Shown here: in pieces, positions 10,784-21,600 of the stretch
Numbering within the stretch: position 1 is the stretch's first letter
Layout: each line of letters begins with the position of its first letter
Origin: Arabidopsis thaliana
Lineage: Eukaryota; Streptophyta; Magnoliopsida; Brassicales; Brassicaceae
Assembly (NCBI RefSeq): GCF_000001735.4
Contig: NC_003076.8
Span: 19,347,835-19,411,834, forward strand
Reading direction: 5' to 3'
DNA length: 64,000 nt
Notes under the pieces: model-generated
What the model was told of the DNA's origin: nothing
Seen by the model: the letters and a program-made list of their open reading frames with translations, nothing else
Database searches by the model: none
Made by a program: the position numbers and the translations under genes

Positions 10784-12481
10784 ATGGCGAAGAAGAAATC
10801 TGTGAAGAAGTCTCCGTCCTCAATTTCAAAAGGGAAGAAGTCGAATTCAAAGCTGGCTCTTCGTTCTGTCTCTAGATCTACTATTCCCATGGCTTCGGAT
10901 CTTTCGACCAAGCTAAGTACTTCGCCAAATTTAGTTGAGAATTCAGGCATTGTCCTGCCATCTCCTTATTCGATGAACGCCATCGACAACCAATTGACTG
11001 TCCCCTCTATAGTCTTGGTTGCTGACTCAGATCTGATTGTTGATACCACTGTTGTCGACTCAGAGCTTATTATTGTTTCGCCGGAAGATGTTGACGCCAC
11101 TGTGAAAGTTGTAATTCCAACTGAGCCAGTCGCGACCATTGACGAGGCAAACCAGAAAGATGATGAACCGATTAAAATCAATCATTCCATTCCTGTGAAT
11201 GTTGCGTCTTTGCCGAACACAGAGACCAGAAAGACTGAAACTAAGGATGGATCTGACTTATGGGTTAATCTCGTAAAAGGATCCTCCAAACCGTTACAGA
11301 AACAAGGTACAACTTTCACGCTTGATTCTGGTGAAGCCTGCATCAATATTCCAAACTATATCATTGAGCGAAACAAAAAAGCGTGGGATTGCTTTGTTCT
11401 GGGTCAGTTCTATTCTGATCCCCCAGCTCAGGGCACAATCCACAATATTGTGAATGGTATTTGGAGCAAGAATTTTAGAGATATTGTTGTGTCAAAGATG
11501 GCAGGAAATGCGTTTCTCTTTCGCATTCCAAACTCCTCAACTCGAAGTCGAGTTTTGAATCAGCGCCTTTGGCAGATAGATGGCCAAACTATGTTCGTTG
11601 CAAAATGGGATCCAGGAGTTGTACCTGCAAAACCAGAATTGACGTCAGCTCCGATCTGGCTTGAACTAAGAAATGTTCCGCTTCAAGTTTTTCATGAAGA
11701 AGGGCTTCAGCGCATAGCGGGTCTTGTAGGGGATCCTAAATTCTTGCACCCGGCTACTGCTAATAAAACTAATCTTGAAGTGGCCAGAGTTTTCACTCTC
11801 ATTGACCCTCGTAAGCCGCTTCCTGAAGCGGTGAATGTCCAATTCGATTCGGGTGCGGTGCAGAGGATCTTAGTTTCAAGTCCATGGATGCCGCCTGTTT
11901 GTGGGTTCTGCAAAGCAATTGGGCATAGCTTGAGGCACTGCAAAACAGCCCCTATTACTTGCCAAGAGTGTCTTTCCTCTTCTCACTCTTCGCTTCAATG
12001 TCCAAAGCAGAAAACTAATGGCCCGAAAAAGAAAAGAAGTTCTAGCAGAAGACGGTCTAGATCGCCGAAAAAGGCCTCTGTTCCGAAGCAAGATGCTGCT
12101 CCAGTCCTTGTTCAAGATACCTCTGCTTCCACTAAAGGTAAAGAGGTCTCTGGCAAGATTTGGGCTGTTAAGAATAATGGTTCATCTCAGCCGTCTACAA
12201 AGGACGTGAGTACTTCAGGGTCACTTTTGGCTCAGTCTTCTGGGCTGAATCTTGGTCTTGGAAAGCTTCAGGTAGGTGAACCTAGTATTATCAATCTGGA
12301 TGGTAACATTTCAAATTCTGGTAATAAGGTTTCGGGTCAGCGGTCTGATTCTAATTCAGAAGTGGATGAAGATTCTTCTGATGTCGTTTCATCTGATCCG
12401 GAAGAAGAGGTTTTTATAAAGGTGTTGTCAAAGAGACAACGTAGAAGCATTCGAGGCAAGAGCCTCAAAACCCCAGCTTAA
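10784..12481 (+). CDS. LINE ORF1 protein (DUF4283, CCHC zinc knuckle)
   Basis: The ORF is intact, 565 residues from the ATG at 10784 (MAKKKSVKKS). The frame is open upstream to about 10658 without another ATG. The N-terminus is basic, the middle is a DUF4283-type domain (DLWVNLVKGS through WLELRNVPLQVF), and one CCHC zinc knuckle follows (CGFCKAIGHSLRHC, C-x2-C-x4-H-x4-C) with a second Cys-rich piece (CQECLSSSHSSLQC). A long Lys/Arg/Ser-rich tail and an acidic C-terminal stretch follow. This is the RNA-binding nucleocapsid-like protein of plant L1 elements. No disabling change was seen in it, in contrast to ORF2. Confidence 0.88.
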   Translation: MAKKKSVKKSPSSISKGKKSNSKLALRSVSRSTIPMASDLSTKLSTSPNLVENSGIVLPSPYSMNAIDNQLTVPSIVLVADSDLIVDTTVVDSELIIVSPEDVDATVKVVIPTEPVATIDEANQKDDEPIKINHSIPVNVASLPNTETRKTETKDGSDLWVNLVKGSSKPLQKQGTTFTLDSGEACINIPNYIIERNKKAWDCFVLGQFYSDPPAQGTIHNIVNGIWSKNFRDIVVSKMAGNAFLFRIPNSSTRSRVLNQRLWQIDGQTMFVAKWDPGVVPAKPELTSAPIWLELRNVPLQVFHEEGLQRIAGLVGDPKFLHPATANKTNLEVARVFTLIDPRKPLPEAVNVQFDSGAVQRILVSSPWMPPVCGFCKAIGHSLRHCKTAPITCQECLSSSHSSLQCPKQKTNGPKKKRSSSRRRSRSPKKASVPKQDAAPVLVQDTSASTKGKEVSGKIWAVKNNGSSQPSTKDVSTSGSLLAQSSGLNLGLGKLQVGEPSIINLDGNISNSGNKVSGQRSDSNSEVDEDSSDVVSSDPEEEVFIKVLSKRQRRSIRGKSLKTPA

Positions 12482-12483
12482 GT

Positions 12484-15400
12484 ATGTGTACTAAGCTCTT
12501 TTGTTGGAATGTCCGCGGTTTTAATATTTTTTCTCACCGACGCGGTTTTAAAAATTGGTTCCAAGTAAATAAACCACTTTTTGGCGGTATTATAGAGACT
12601 CATGTTAAACAGCCAAAGGAGAAGAAGTTCATCAACGATCTTTTGCCGGGCTGGTCTTTTGCTGAGAATTATCAATTCTCTGTTTTGGGAAAAATTTGGG
12701 TTGTTTGGGATCCGAGTGTGCAGGTGGTTGTTATTGCGATATCACTTCAAATGATTACTTGTGAAGTCTTGCTCCCTGGCTCTACGGCCTGGATGGTTGT
12801 TTCTATTGTTTATGCATCAAATGATGAAGGTCTTAGAAAAGATCTCTGGGAAGAAATGGCACAGCTTGCTATTTCGTCTACTGTTATTGGATTGCCTTGG
12901 ATTGTTCTTGGGGACTTCAACCAAATCTTAAATACTTGGGATCATTCAAATGAAGCTAGTCAGAAAGTTGATAGAAGAATCCGTGATTTCAGAAATTGTT
13001 TACTTGACTCTGAGCTGCAGGATCTACTCTACAAAGGAAGCACTTTCACTTGGTGGAACAAAAGTGATTCTAGACCTGTGGCGAAAAAGATTGACAGGAT
13101 CTTAGTCAATGACAATTGGCTTTCTCTTTTTCCTTCAGCTTATGCTTTGTTTGGAGAGCCAGATTTCTCGGACCACGCTGCTTGTGGTGTTGTTATGGAT
13201 GGTTTGGGCCAGAAGGATAGAAGACCTTTCAGATTCTTCAATCTTCTTTTGCAGAACCCTGGTTTAATCCCTTTAATTGCTGAGTATTGGTTTTCTCTCA
13301 GTGTTACTGGTTCTGCAATGTTCCGGGTTTCCAAGAAGTTGAAACTCCTAAAGCCGCACATTAAAACGTTCAGTAGGGATAATTACTCAGATTTAGAGAA
13401 GAGAGTTCTTGAAGCTCACGAGATTGTGCTTCTCTGCCAGAGGAATACTCTAAATTCCCCCTCAGTTCTTCACGCTTCTCTTGAGTTGGAAGCCACTAGG
13501 AAATGGCTCATTCTGGTTCGCGCTGAGGAAAGTTTCTTTTGTCAAAAATCGAGAATAACTTGGCTCTTGGAGGGTGATAGTAACTCTGCTTACTTTCATA
13601 AAATGGCTGACATGAGAAATCTCTTAACACTATTCACTTTCTGTTTGATGATAGTGGGGAAAGAATTGAGTCCCAACAAGCCATTAAAGACATTGTTGTG
13701 ACTTCTTTGAGTCTTTACTTAATGATAACCAAGGTGAGCAGTCTTTGGAGCAGAGTGATATGAACTTATTACTTTCTTATCGCTGCTCTCCGGACCAGAT
13801 TAGAGATTTGGATGCCTCATTCTCAGATTTGGAAATTCAAGAGGCTTTCTTCTCTTTGCCAAGGAATAAAACCTGCGGGCCTGATGGCTACTCTTCCGAA
13901 TTTTTCAAAGGTGCTTGGTCTATTGTGGGTCCTGAAGTTATTGATGCTGTTCAGGAATTCTTCAGATCAGGTCAACTACTGAAACAATGGAATGCAACTT
14001 CACTGGTCCTTATTCCAAAAATCCCTAATGCTTCTCGTATGACTGACTTCGGGCCTATATCATGTCTTAATATCTTGTACAAAGTTATTGCAAGGCTATT
14101 GACATCGAGACTTAAAATCTTATTGTATCAAGTCATCTCTCCTTCTCAGTCTGCTTTTTTGCCAGGTCGTCTTCTTGCTGAAAACGTTCTGCTTGCAACT
14201 GAAATTGTGCATGGGTATAATTGGAGAAGCATAGAGCCTCGTGGTATGCTTAAGGTTGATCTTAGGAAAGCGTTTGACAGTGTAAGATGGGACTTTATCA
14301 TCTCTGCCCTTCGCGCTCTTCTAGTTCCTGAAAAATTCATAAACTGGATTCACCAATGCATCTCTACTCCTACGTTCTCTATATCTGTTAATGGAGCTTC
14401 TGGGGGTTTCTTTAAAAGCAGTAAGGGTTTGAGACAAGGTGACCCTTTATCTCCTTATCTTTTTGTTCTCGCAATGGAGGTTTTCTCCTGCCTTCTGAAG
14501 TCCACATTTGATGCTGGTTTTGTTCACTATCATCCTAAAACCTCTGAGCTTCAAATATCACATTTAATGTTTGCTGACGACGTCATGGTTTTTTTTGATG
14601 GTGGAAGTTCTTCCCTTCATGGTATTTCAGAAGCTCTTGATGACTTTGCTTCTTGGTCAGGGCTTACAGTGAACAAAGATAAGACGCACCTTTATTTGGC
14701 CGCCACTGATCAATCTGAAGCTTTGGCCATCTCTCGTTACGGTTTTCCTACAAGCTCTCTTCCTATCAGGTACCTAGGGCTGCCTCTTATGTGTAGGAAA
14801 CTCAAGATTTTGGAATACGAGCCGCTCATGGAGAAGTTGATTAAGAGATTCAGGTCTTGGGCAGTAAAGAGCCTTTCTTTCGCCGGTCGGGTCCAATTAA
14901 TTGCTTAAGTCATCACGGGTTTGGTTAATTTCTGGATGTCTACCTTCTTGCTGCCATTGGGATGTATTAAAAGAATTGAATCGATGTGCTCGAGATTTTT
15001 GTGGTCTGGCAACATTGATGTAGGTAAAGGTGTTAAGATTGCCTGGTCGGGTGTGTGCTTATCAAAAAAAGAAGGAGGTGTTGGACTGCGCAGATTTTCT
15101 ATGTGGAATAGAACTTTATGCCTCCGTTTTATGTGGCTGTTATTTGCTAATAATGGGAGTCTTTGGGCCTCTTGGCATAAGTCCCAGCACATCAAAAACA
15201 AGTCTTTTTGGGAATTAGAGGAGAATACCAGGGACTCTTGGACATGGAGGGCGCTTCTCCGTCTGCGGCCTTTGGGAGAAAAATTCTTATTGACTCACGT
15301 TCGCAACGGACATAAGGCCTCTTTCTGGTATGATAACTGGACTCCTTTCGGTCCCTTAATCAAATTTTTGGGTCTTGACGGTCCTAGATCTCTTCGCATC

Positions 15401-16094
15401 CCTATTTCTGCAAAGGTCAATGAAGCATGTTGCAGATCAGGTTGGCTGCTCCCTTCGCCAAGATCTGAAAATGCTTTACTGCTTCACACGCATTTAACTA
15501 CTCTTACCTTGCCAAGCCTTTTGACTTGAGGATGCTGATTGTAGAGGTTTCTCTTCTTCTAAAACTTGGGAGGTCCTTCGACCTAGGGAGAGTGAAAAAC
15601 GATGGGCTAGCTCTGTCTGGTTCAAAGGAGCTGTCCCAAAACACGCCTTCAATATGTGGGTAACCACGTTAAACAGACTCCCAACCCGACAAAGATTGGC
15701 TTCTTGGGGAGTCATTTCTTCTGCCGATTGTTGTCTCTGTTCCTCATTGCCTGAAACCCGTGACCACCTTCTGCTGGTGTGCGACTACTCATCTCAAATT
15801 TGGTCTCTGATATTCGCGAGGTTAACTCCCTCTCATCGCCTCATATGTACTTGGGATGAGCTTCTCTCTTGGACTAGACTTTCCACCAACCAAGCTCCGT
15901 CTTTGCTCCGTAAAGTTGCTGCTCAAGCTGTTGTGTACCACATTTGGCGTCAAAGAAACAATGTGTTACATAATGATCACAGGATCCATCCTTCTGCTCT
16001 CTTTAAGATGATTGATCGAGAAATCCGCAACACCATCACGGGAAGACGCTCTCGGAAGCGTTGGAGACCACTCATGCTTCTTTGGATCAGATAA
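12484..16094 (+). pseudogene. LINE ORF2: endonuclease plus reverse transcriptase, disrupted
   Basis: The frame starting at 12484 encodes an AP-type endonuclease (LFCWNVRGFN, IIETHVK, LGDFNQIL, PDFSDHAACGVV). The frame shifts near 13615-13625 and again near 13700-13712 in a T-rich run. The reverse transcriptase follows from about 13745 to 14908 (KTCGPDGY, SQSAFLPGR, VDLRKAFDSVRW, GLRQGDPLSPYLF, and FADD in place of YADD). A TAA at 14906-14908 interrupts the frame, which continues without shift to 15529. A third frameshift lies between about 15480 and 15522, and the C-terminal zf-RVT-like segment reads from there to 16094 (WVTTLNRLPTRQRLASWG, then C-x2-C ... H). No RNase H domain was seen. The four lesions make this a pseudogene. 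Confidence 0.9.
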
Positions 16095-16230
16095 TTTCTA
16101 TCATATTTTTCAAATATTGTAACCTTGTTTTTATTTCTTTTTGCCAAGGTTACTCTAGATTAGGTATTGCTTTTGTAATACTTCCACTTCATTTTTAATG
16201 ATATTTACAAGTTTAGCAAAAAAAAAAACC

Positions 16231-16240
16231 CCAACATTTT
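16231..16240. repeat. Target-site duplication, right copy
   Basis: This is the second copy of CCAACATTTT, two bases after the LINE A-tail. It lies only a base or so from the stop codon (16242-16244) of the small minus-strand frame next to it. Confidence 0.65.
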
Positions 16241-16241
16241 C

Positions 16242-16765
16242 TTAACATTTAGATATTCTACGAAATGATTCCATATAAAATTGTATGGGTTTCTTAAATT
16301 TGTCTTTCACCTCAAGCATAGACCTTGTTTCTTCTAGCATGTTCTCCAGTTGTTCAACATTGGTTAACAGGGTTACAATCTCGTGGTGAGGTGAACTTGC
16401 GTCGCTGACTTGTTCATGATGTTGTGGCATTGGTTCATTCCCGACCTCTTGGAATTACTGAACCTCTGCAAATGGAATTTTATAAAGAGTCACATTAAAC
16501 ATCATAATCATTGTTCATATGATGTTATTAGTTGATTCCAACATGATAATGCAGGCTTATAACAAGAAATAAGTATGTAACATCTGAAAAAATAATGCAA
16601 CTTTGGATACAATCCGCAACAAAAATAATAATCAGAATATCTACCTTTTTCAAGAGCATCTTGCAAGGCCAAGAAACCGTCGATGGCTTCTGTTAATGAA
16701 TCCAGTTCCTCGGAGTAACGATTCGTCGTGTTTATCGACTCTCCTCCTTCTCCTCTGATTATCAT
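16242..16765 (-). pseudogene. Small coiled-coil-like gene, two exons, nonsense-interrupted
   Basis: Exon 1 (16765-16645) encodes about 40 residues starting MIIRGEGGES and containing EELDSLTEAIDGFLALQD, and ends at a good donor (GTAGAT). Exon 2 begins after TTTGCAG at 16465. Splicing gives Glu-Val-Gln and then an in-frame TAA at 16455-16457. Beyond that TAA the same frame stays open for about 70 codons (PMPQHHEQVSDASS, then LLTNVEQLENMLEETRSMLE) to a stop at 16242. The codon use and heptad-like Leu pattern after the stop suggest real former coding sequence, so a sense-to-stop change is the simplest reading. I do not recognise the family. It could instead encode a 43-residue peptide, or translation could restart downstream. 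Confidence 0.4.
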
Positions 16766-18670
16766 TTCTCTAAATCCATACCAGCTGAAAAACCAATCCC
16801 TGCCACAAACCTAGAATTATAACCACTACTCCCTAGTATATCAAATCATAGAAATCAATCTCTCGTAGATCAGTGATCACATCTCCAAATTGGAACAAAT
16901 TTTCACAACCAAATTCTTCGGATAATCAAAAACTTAACATGTTCACTATTCGCGAAGATTTTTTTTTTTTTTTTAATAAGATTTATCCTTTAAATCCCAC
17001 TATTAACAAAAAATCTCATTTTTTCTTTATTTTTGAGATTTTCTTTAAGGACCTCATACCTTTAGAGAACCATGAGAGATATAAGATATTGTTAGAGTTG
17101 GACTTAGAATCCGTCCGTGTATATTACTGGTTTGGATTCGGATTTGGTTTTGCTTTTTTGATTAGTTTCTGTTATTTTCTTGGATCCGAACATTAGCCTA
17201 AGAGTAGGGAGTTCCTTCCCATAAAAGCCGATAAATTGGGACCCATCGCTAAAGCCACGTGACCACGATTCCTCCGCCAGCTCGCATTGTCTCTCCTTGT
17301 GGACCTTTCTCCAAAAGTCGTCCGTGTTTTTTTTCTCTTTTTTTTTTCTTTTCTAATTCTGTGCAACTGTGCATTAAGCTTTCAGAAAAAAAGAATGACA
17401 CTTTTTGTCAACGATCGTAGCCACAATTTGCATTCACTGTTTGTTCACTTTCATATCTAACATTTCTTTAATTTCTCTTTTAGTTTTTCACTGCAGTAAT
17501 TATTTAGTTTTTTCATCTGAATATAAATATAAATATACATATATAAAAATAAGAAAATAATATATATCATAGCCGTCTTTGCTTCATAATTACGTCAACA
17601 ACCCATTTTTTTGGCGGTGTCTGTTTTCTTACCTAATCATATTTAAATACCAAACTGACACTATAAACAATTGTAGTTTAGATGTAAACCTTTAAACCAA
17701 TCCGTTGGTCATAGCTTGTGAGACATAACTCCACAAAGGTATTGTTAGTTGCAAATATAAGGAAAACGAATTAAACTTAAAACTTACAGTTGTAATTTAG
17801 GTGAACACATAATTGCTAAATAAACTCTAAAAGGAATGTATTCAATCAAACATTTTAGGTGATTTGTATTTAAATAACAAATTTTATGTTATTCAATTAT
17901 GGATTTTTGAAAATCTCATTAGATTAGATTCTAAAATCTATTTAAAAATCATTAAAAACATTTTAAGAATTAAATTTTTAATGACTATAAGAGACTTAAG
18001 TGAATTTTAGTGGATTTCCTTAGTTAAAAATACAGAATTTGAAATTTCATGAGTTTAGATAGAATTTTAGAAAATTTTACAATAAATCATAACAACTTCT
18101 TAAAATTTATCCAAATTCTTGAAAATTGTATAAAAATTCAAAATAACTCAAATCATTTAAAATATAAGATTGAATACGATCTCCTAAAACTCTTTTATGT
18201 AATAAATTTTACAATCATTTGGTATATGTGTACATTACAACGGCACATGCAATAAAGTAAAGAATTTGACCTAATTTTCTCTCTTTGCTTAAATATTCTC
18301 CTCCACCACTTTTTGTCAGAAGTCACACTTGAAAGATAGAAAGAGAGAGGAGAGGTTAGAACCGGGAAGAGTGAAAGGAAAGTCACGTCGGTCCGTTTTA
18401 TAAGAAAAGAAAGAGATAGTAAGGACTAAAGAGTGTAGCCTAAGGGAAGTTAAAACAGAGTGTTATTGTCGTTGCGGTTAAGCTCTCTCCTCGATAAAGT
18501 TTTTTTTTTCTTTTACAAAATTCCATTTCTACCCTTTCCTTTTTTCCAAGTCTCTCTCTCTGTCCAAACACATCATCAAACCACATTTGTCTGTCTGCCT
18601 GCAACTTCACTGTCTCTCTCTCTCTCTTTCTCTCTTCTTCGATTCTAGATTACTTCTTCTTCTTCTTCCA
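16766..18670. other. FRA1 upstream region with a MITE-like repeat
   Basis: The region is mostly AT-rich. A G-box (CACGTG) lies at 17256-17261, and an inverted-repeat element at 17838-18177 is listed separately. The 5' UTR of FRA1 is pyrimidine-rich, with (CT)n at about 18610-18640 and (CTT)n at about 18655-18668, right before the ATG. Confidence 0.5.
17838..18177. mobile_element. MITE-like element with imperfect long terminal inverted repeats
   Basis: The left end GTATTCAATC (17838-17847) is exactly inverted at 18168-18177 (GATTGAATAC). Similarity continues inward for several tens of bases (left ATTTTAGGTGATTTG, right complement ATTTTAAATGATTTG). The 340-bp element is AT-rich and non-coding. 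I could not define a clear target duplication, so the class is uncertain. Confidence 0.55.
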
Positions 18671-21600
18671 ATGGAATCTACGCCGCCACCGGATGATTGT
18701 TCCGTTAAGGTTGCTGTTCACATCAGACCACTCATCGGCGACGAAAGGATTCAAGGTTGTCAAGATTGTGTCACTGTCGTTACCGGTAAACCACAGGTAC
18801 AGTTGTTTTTTCTTCTTCTTCTTCCAGTTTCGTTAAATGTTAAAGCTCTCTTCTTTTGTTCTGTCTGATTAATCTGAACTTGTAGAAGAATAATCTTTTT
18901 TAGGTGAAATATATTTCAACTGATTAGCTTTTTTTTTTTTTTAAGCGGAATTGTCTCTCCCTGAGATCTAGATCTCGCGACGTTTTTAGAATCAGTGACT
19001 TTTTATCAGTGTTTACTTTATGCATGTTTGACCAAGTACTTCTGTTTTTAGTATTATTGCATCATTAATATCTTTTCCTTTATTAATTAGCTCACTAATC
19101 AATTGTTTTTGTTGCTAATTCTGATCACTGACCTCCTTACCAAAAAAAATTCTGATCACTGACCTTTTTACTCAATATGTGAATTGGAATTGGGGTTTTG
19201 GAATATATATAAGTTTTGGCCCATGCTTGTTAAATTGTTAGTTAGAAATTTTTATTGTAATCATAATCAAATATTTCTTTGAAAATTGGATTTTTGTGAA
19301 ATAATGCTGCAGGTACAAATTGGATCACATTCTTTTACATTTGATCATGTATATGGGAGCTCTGGTTCTCCATCTACTGAAATGTATGAAGAATGTGCTG
19401 CCCCTCTTGTTGATGGTTTATTTCAAGGCTACAATGCTACCGTTCTTGCTTATGGACAAACGGGTTCCGGTAAAACATATACAATGGGTACTGGCTGCGG
19501 AGACAGCAGCCAGACTGGTATCATCCCTCAAGTTATGAACGCTCTTTTCACCAAGATAGAGACTTTGAAGCAGCAGATTGAGTTTCAGATTCATGTTTCT
19601 TTTATTGAGGTTCTTTTTAAACACCTTTCTTTCTTCTGACCGCGCGTTGATTCATTCGTAACACGACTGACCATTAATGATTTTATTTGGTTAGATTCAT
19701 AAAGAAGAGGTTCAAGATTTGCTGGATCCTTGTACTGTTAATAAATCAGACACTAATAACACTGGACATGTTGGTAAGGTAGCACATGTCCCTGGGAAGC
19801 CACCGATACAGATTCGAGAAACATCCAACGGTGTTATCACACTAGCTGGATCCACAGAAGTAAGTGTTAGTACGTTGAAAGAGATGGCTGCTTGCCTTGA
19901 CCAAGGTTCGGTTAGCAGGGCTACTGGTAGTACTAACATGAACAATCAGTCCAGGTGACTTGTGATATTTGTGTTATTATTGTTTTTATGTAACAATCTA
20001 AAACCTCAAGTAGAACGTTGCAGTCAATAACTTTAAACACTTATAAAAGTTTTGTCTTTCTTCTTTGGGTATATGCAGTCGTTCACATGCCATTTTCACT
20101 ATCACCGTGGAGCAAATGCGCAAAATTAATACGGATTCTCCTGAAAACGGTGCTTACAATGGGAGCTTGAAAGAAGAATATTTGTGTGCCAAGTTGCACT
20201 TAGTAGATCTTGCTGGTTCAGAACGAGCCAAAAGAACTGGTTCAGACGGTTTGAGATTTAAGGAAGGTTGGCGTTCTTCTGTTGAATTTGGTTTTAGACT
20301 AGTTTTAAGCGTTTTTGATCTTGGTGCTGTAATGGAAGTTGATTCTTTTCATCAGGAGTTCACATCAACAAAGGCCTCCTTGCGCTTGGTAATGTTATCA
20401 GTGCGCTCGGTGATGAGAAAAAGCGTAAAGATGGTGCCCATGTTCCCTACAGAGACAGTAAACTTACACGGCTTTTGCAGGTATATTTGTTTTCAAATCT
20501 TCTTGATATTACTCTGTTCAATGTTTGCTCCATTCTCATAAGCTTTGCATGTTAATTTCTTAGGATTCCCTTGGTGGTAACAGCAGAACTGTGATGATAG
20601 GTAACCTGCAGTTTTCTTTTTTTACTTTTTCTGAGGAAGTTCTGCTTTAATCCCTGTCCAGTTTGGTTAATGTTCGTTTAATTTCTCTATGCTTGCTATG
20701 CGGGTTCCAGCTTGCATTAGTCCTGCAGATATTAACGCGGAGGAGACACTTAACACTTTGAAATATGCAAACCGTGCTCGAAACATCCGAAATAAACCTG
20801 TTGTAAGCTATTCGGATGTGTCAATCAAAGAAACTAATTATTCACTGAAATAAAATTACTCTAATTATCTCTTTTTTTTGTTTGATTCTTCAAAAACAGG
20901 TTAATAGAGATCCTGTGTCTAGTGAGATGCTAAAAATGCGTCAACAGGTAGAATACTTGCAGGCAGAACTCTCCTTACGGACCGGAGGATCCTCATGTGC
21001 AGAAGTACAGGTATGGCCAGTCTTCCCAGCAGTTTTTTCAGGAGTATAAAGATTAAGATTTGGTGTGATTGTGCAGGCTCTTAAAGAAAGGATTGTTTGG
21101 CTTGAAACTGCTAATGAAGAACTTTGCCGCGAACTTCATGAGTACCGTAGCAGATGTCCTGGTGTAGAGCATTCTGAAAAAGACTTTAAAGACATAAGAG
21201 CTGTAAAATTCTAACTGATACCTTTTTCTCTATTTTTGCTAGATCCTTGTAACTGTTATGAAATGTCGAGTTATTTGGTTGCAGGATGATATTGTTGGTT
21301 CTGTCAGACCCGATGGGCTGAAAAGGAGCTTGCACAGTATAGAGTCCTCTAATTACCCCATGGTTGAAGCCACAACAGGTATAAGAAAGATAACTAGTTA
21401 AAGGGTAAAAGACAGTAATGTTATTAAACACAAGAGTTTTCATTATTTGTAGGTGATTCAAGGGAAATTGATGAAGAAGCAAAGGAATGGGAGCATAAGC
21501 TCTTGCAAAATAGTATGGACAAAGAGTTGTATGAACTGAACCGCCGTCTAGAGGAAAAAGAGGTGTGTTTTATTTGTTAATTATATATAGAAATGCCTCG

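Larger units (their letters stand above)
10545..16228 (+). mobile_element. LINE (L1-like non-LTR retrotransposon), degenerate copy
   Basis: About 5.7 kb lie between the 10-bp direct repeats. In order there is a 5' UTR, ORF1 (gag-like, zinc knuckle), ORF2 (AP endonuclease, reverse transcriptase, C-terminal Cys/His segment), a 3' UTR and an A-rich tail at 16218-16228. ORF1 ends TAA and ORF2 starts ATG two bases later, the usual plant LINE arrangement. The 5' UTR is present, so the copy is near full length. ORF2 carries at least three frameshifts and one nonsense change, so the copy cannot move autonomously. Intact ORF1 and the readable target duplication suggest a fairly young insertion. It sits between PFK2 and a degraded small gene, in opposite orientation to both. 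Confidence 0.93.

Noticed and set aside
17838-18260. Possible small gene from the 68-codon frame at 18049
   Set aside because: It is AT-driven (Asn/Ile/Lys/Phe-rich) and lies in the inverted-repeat element.
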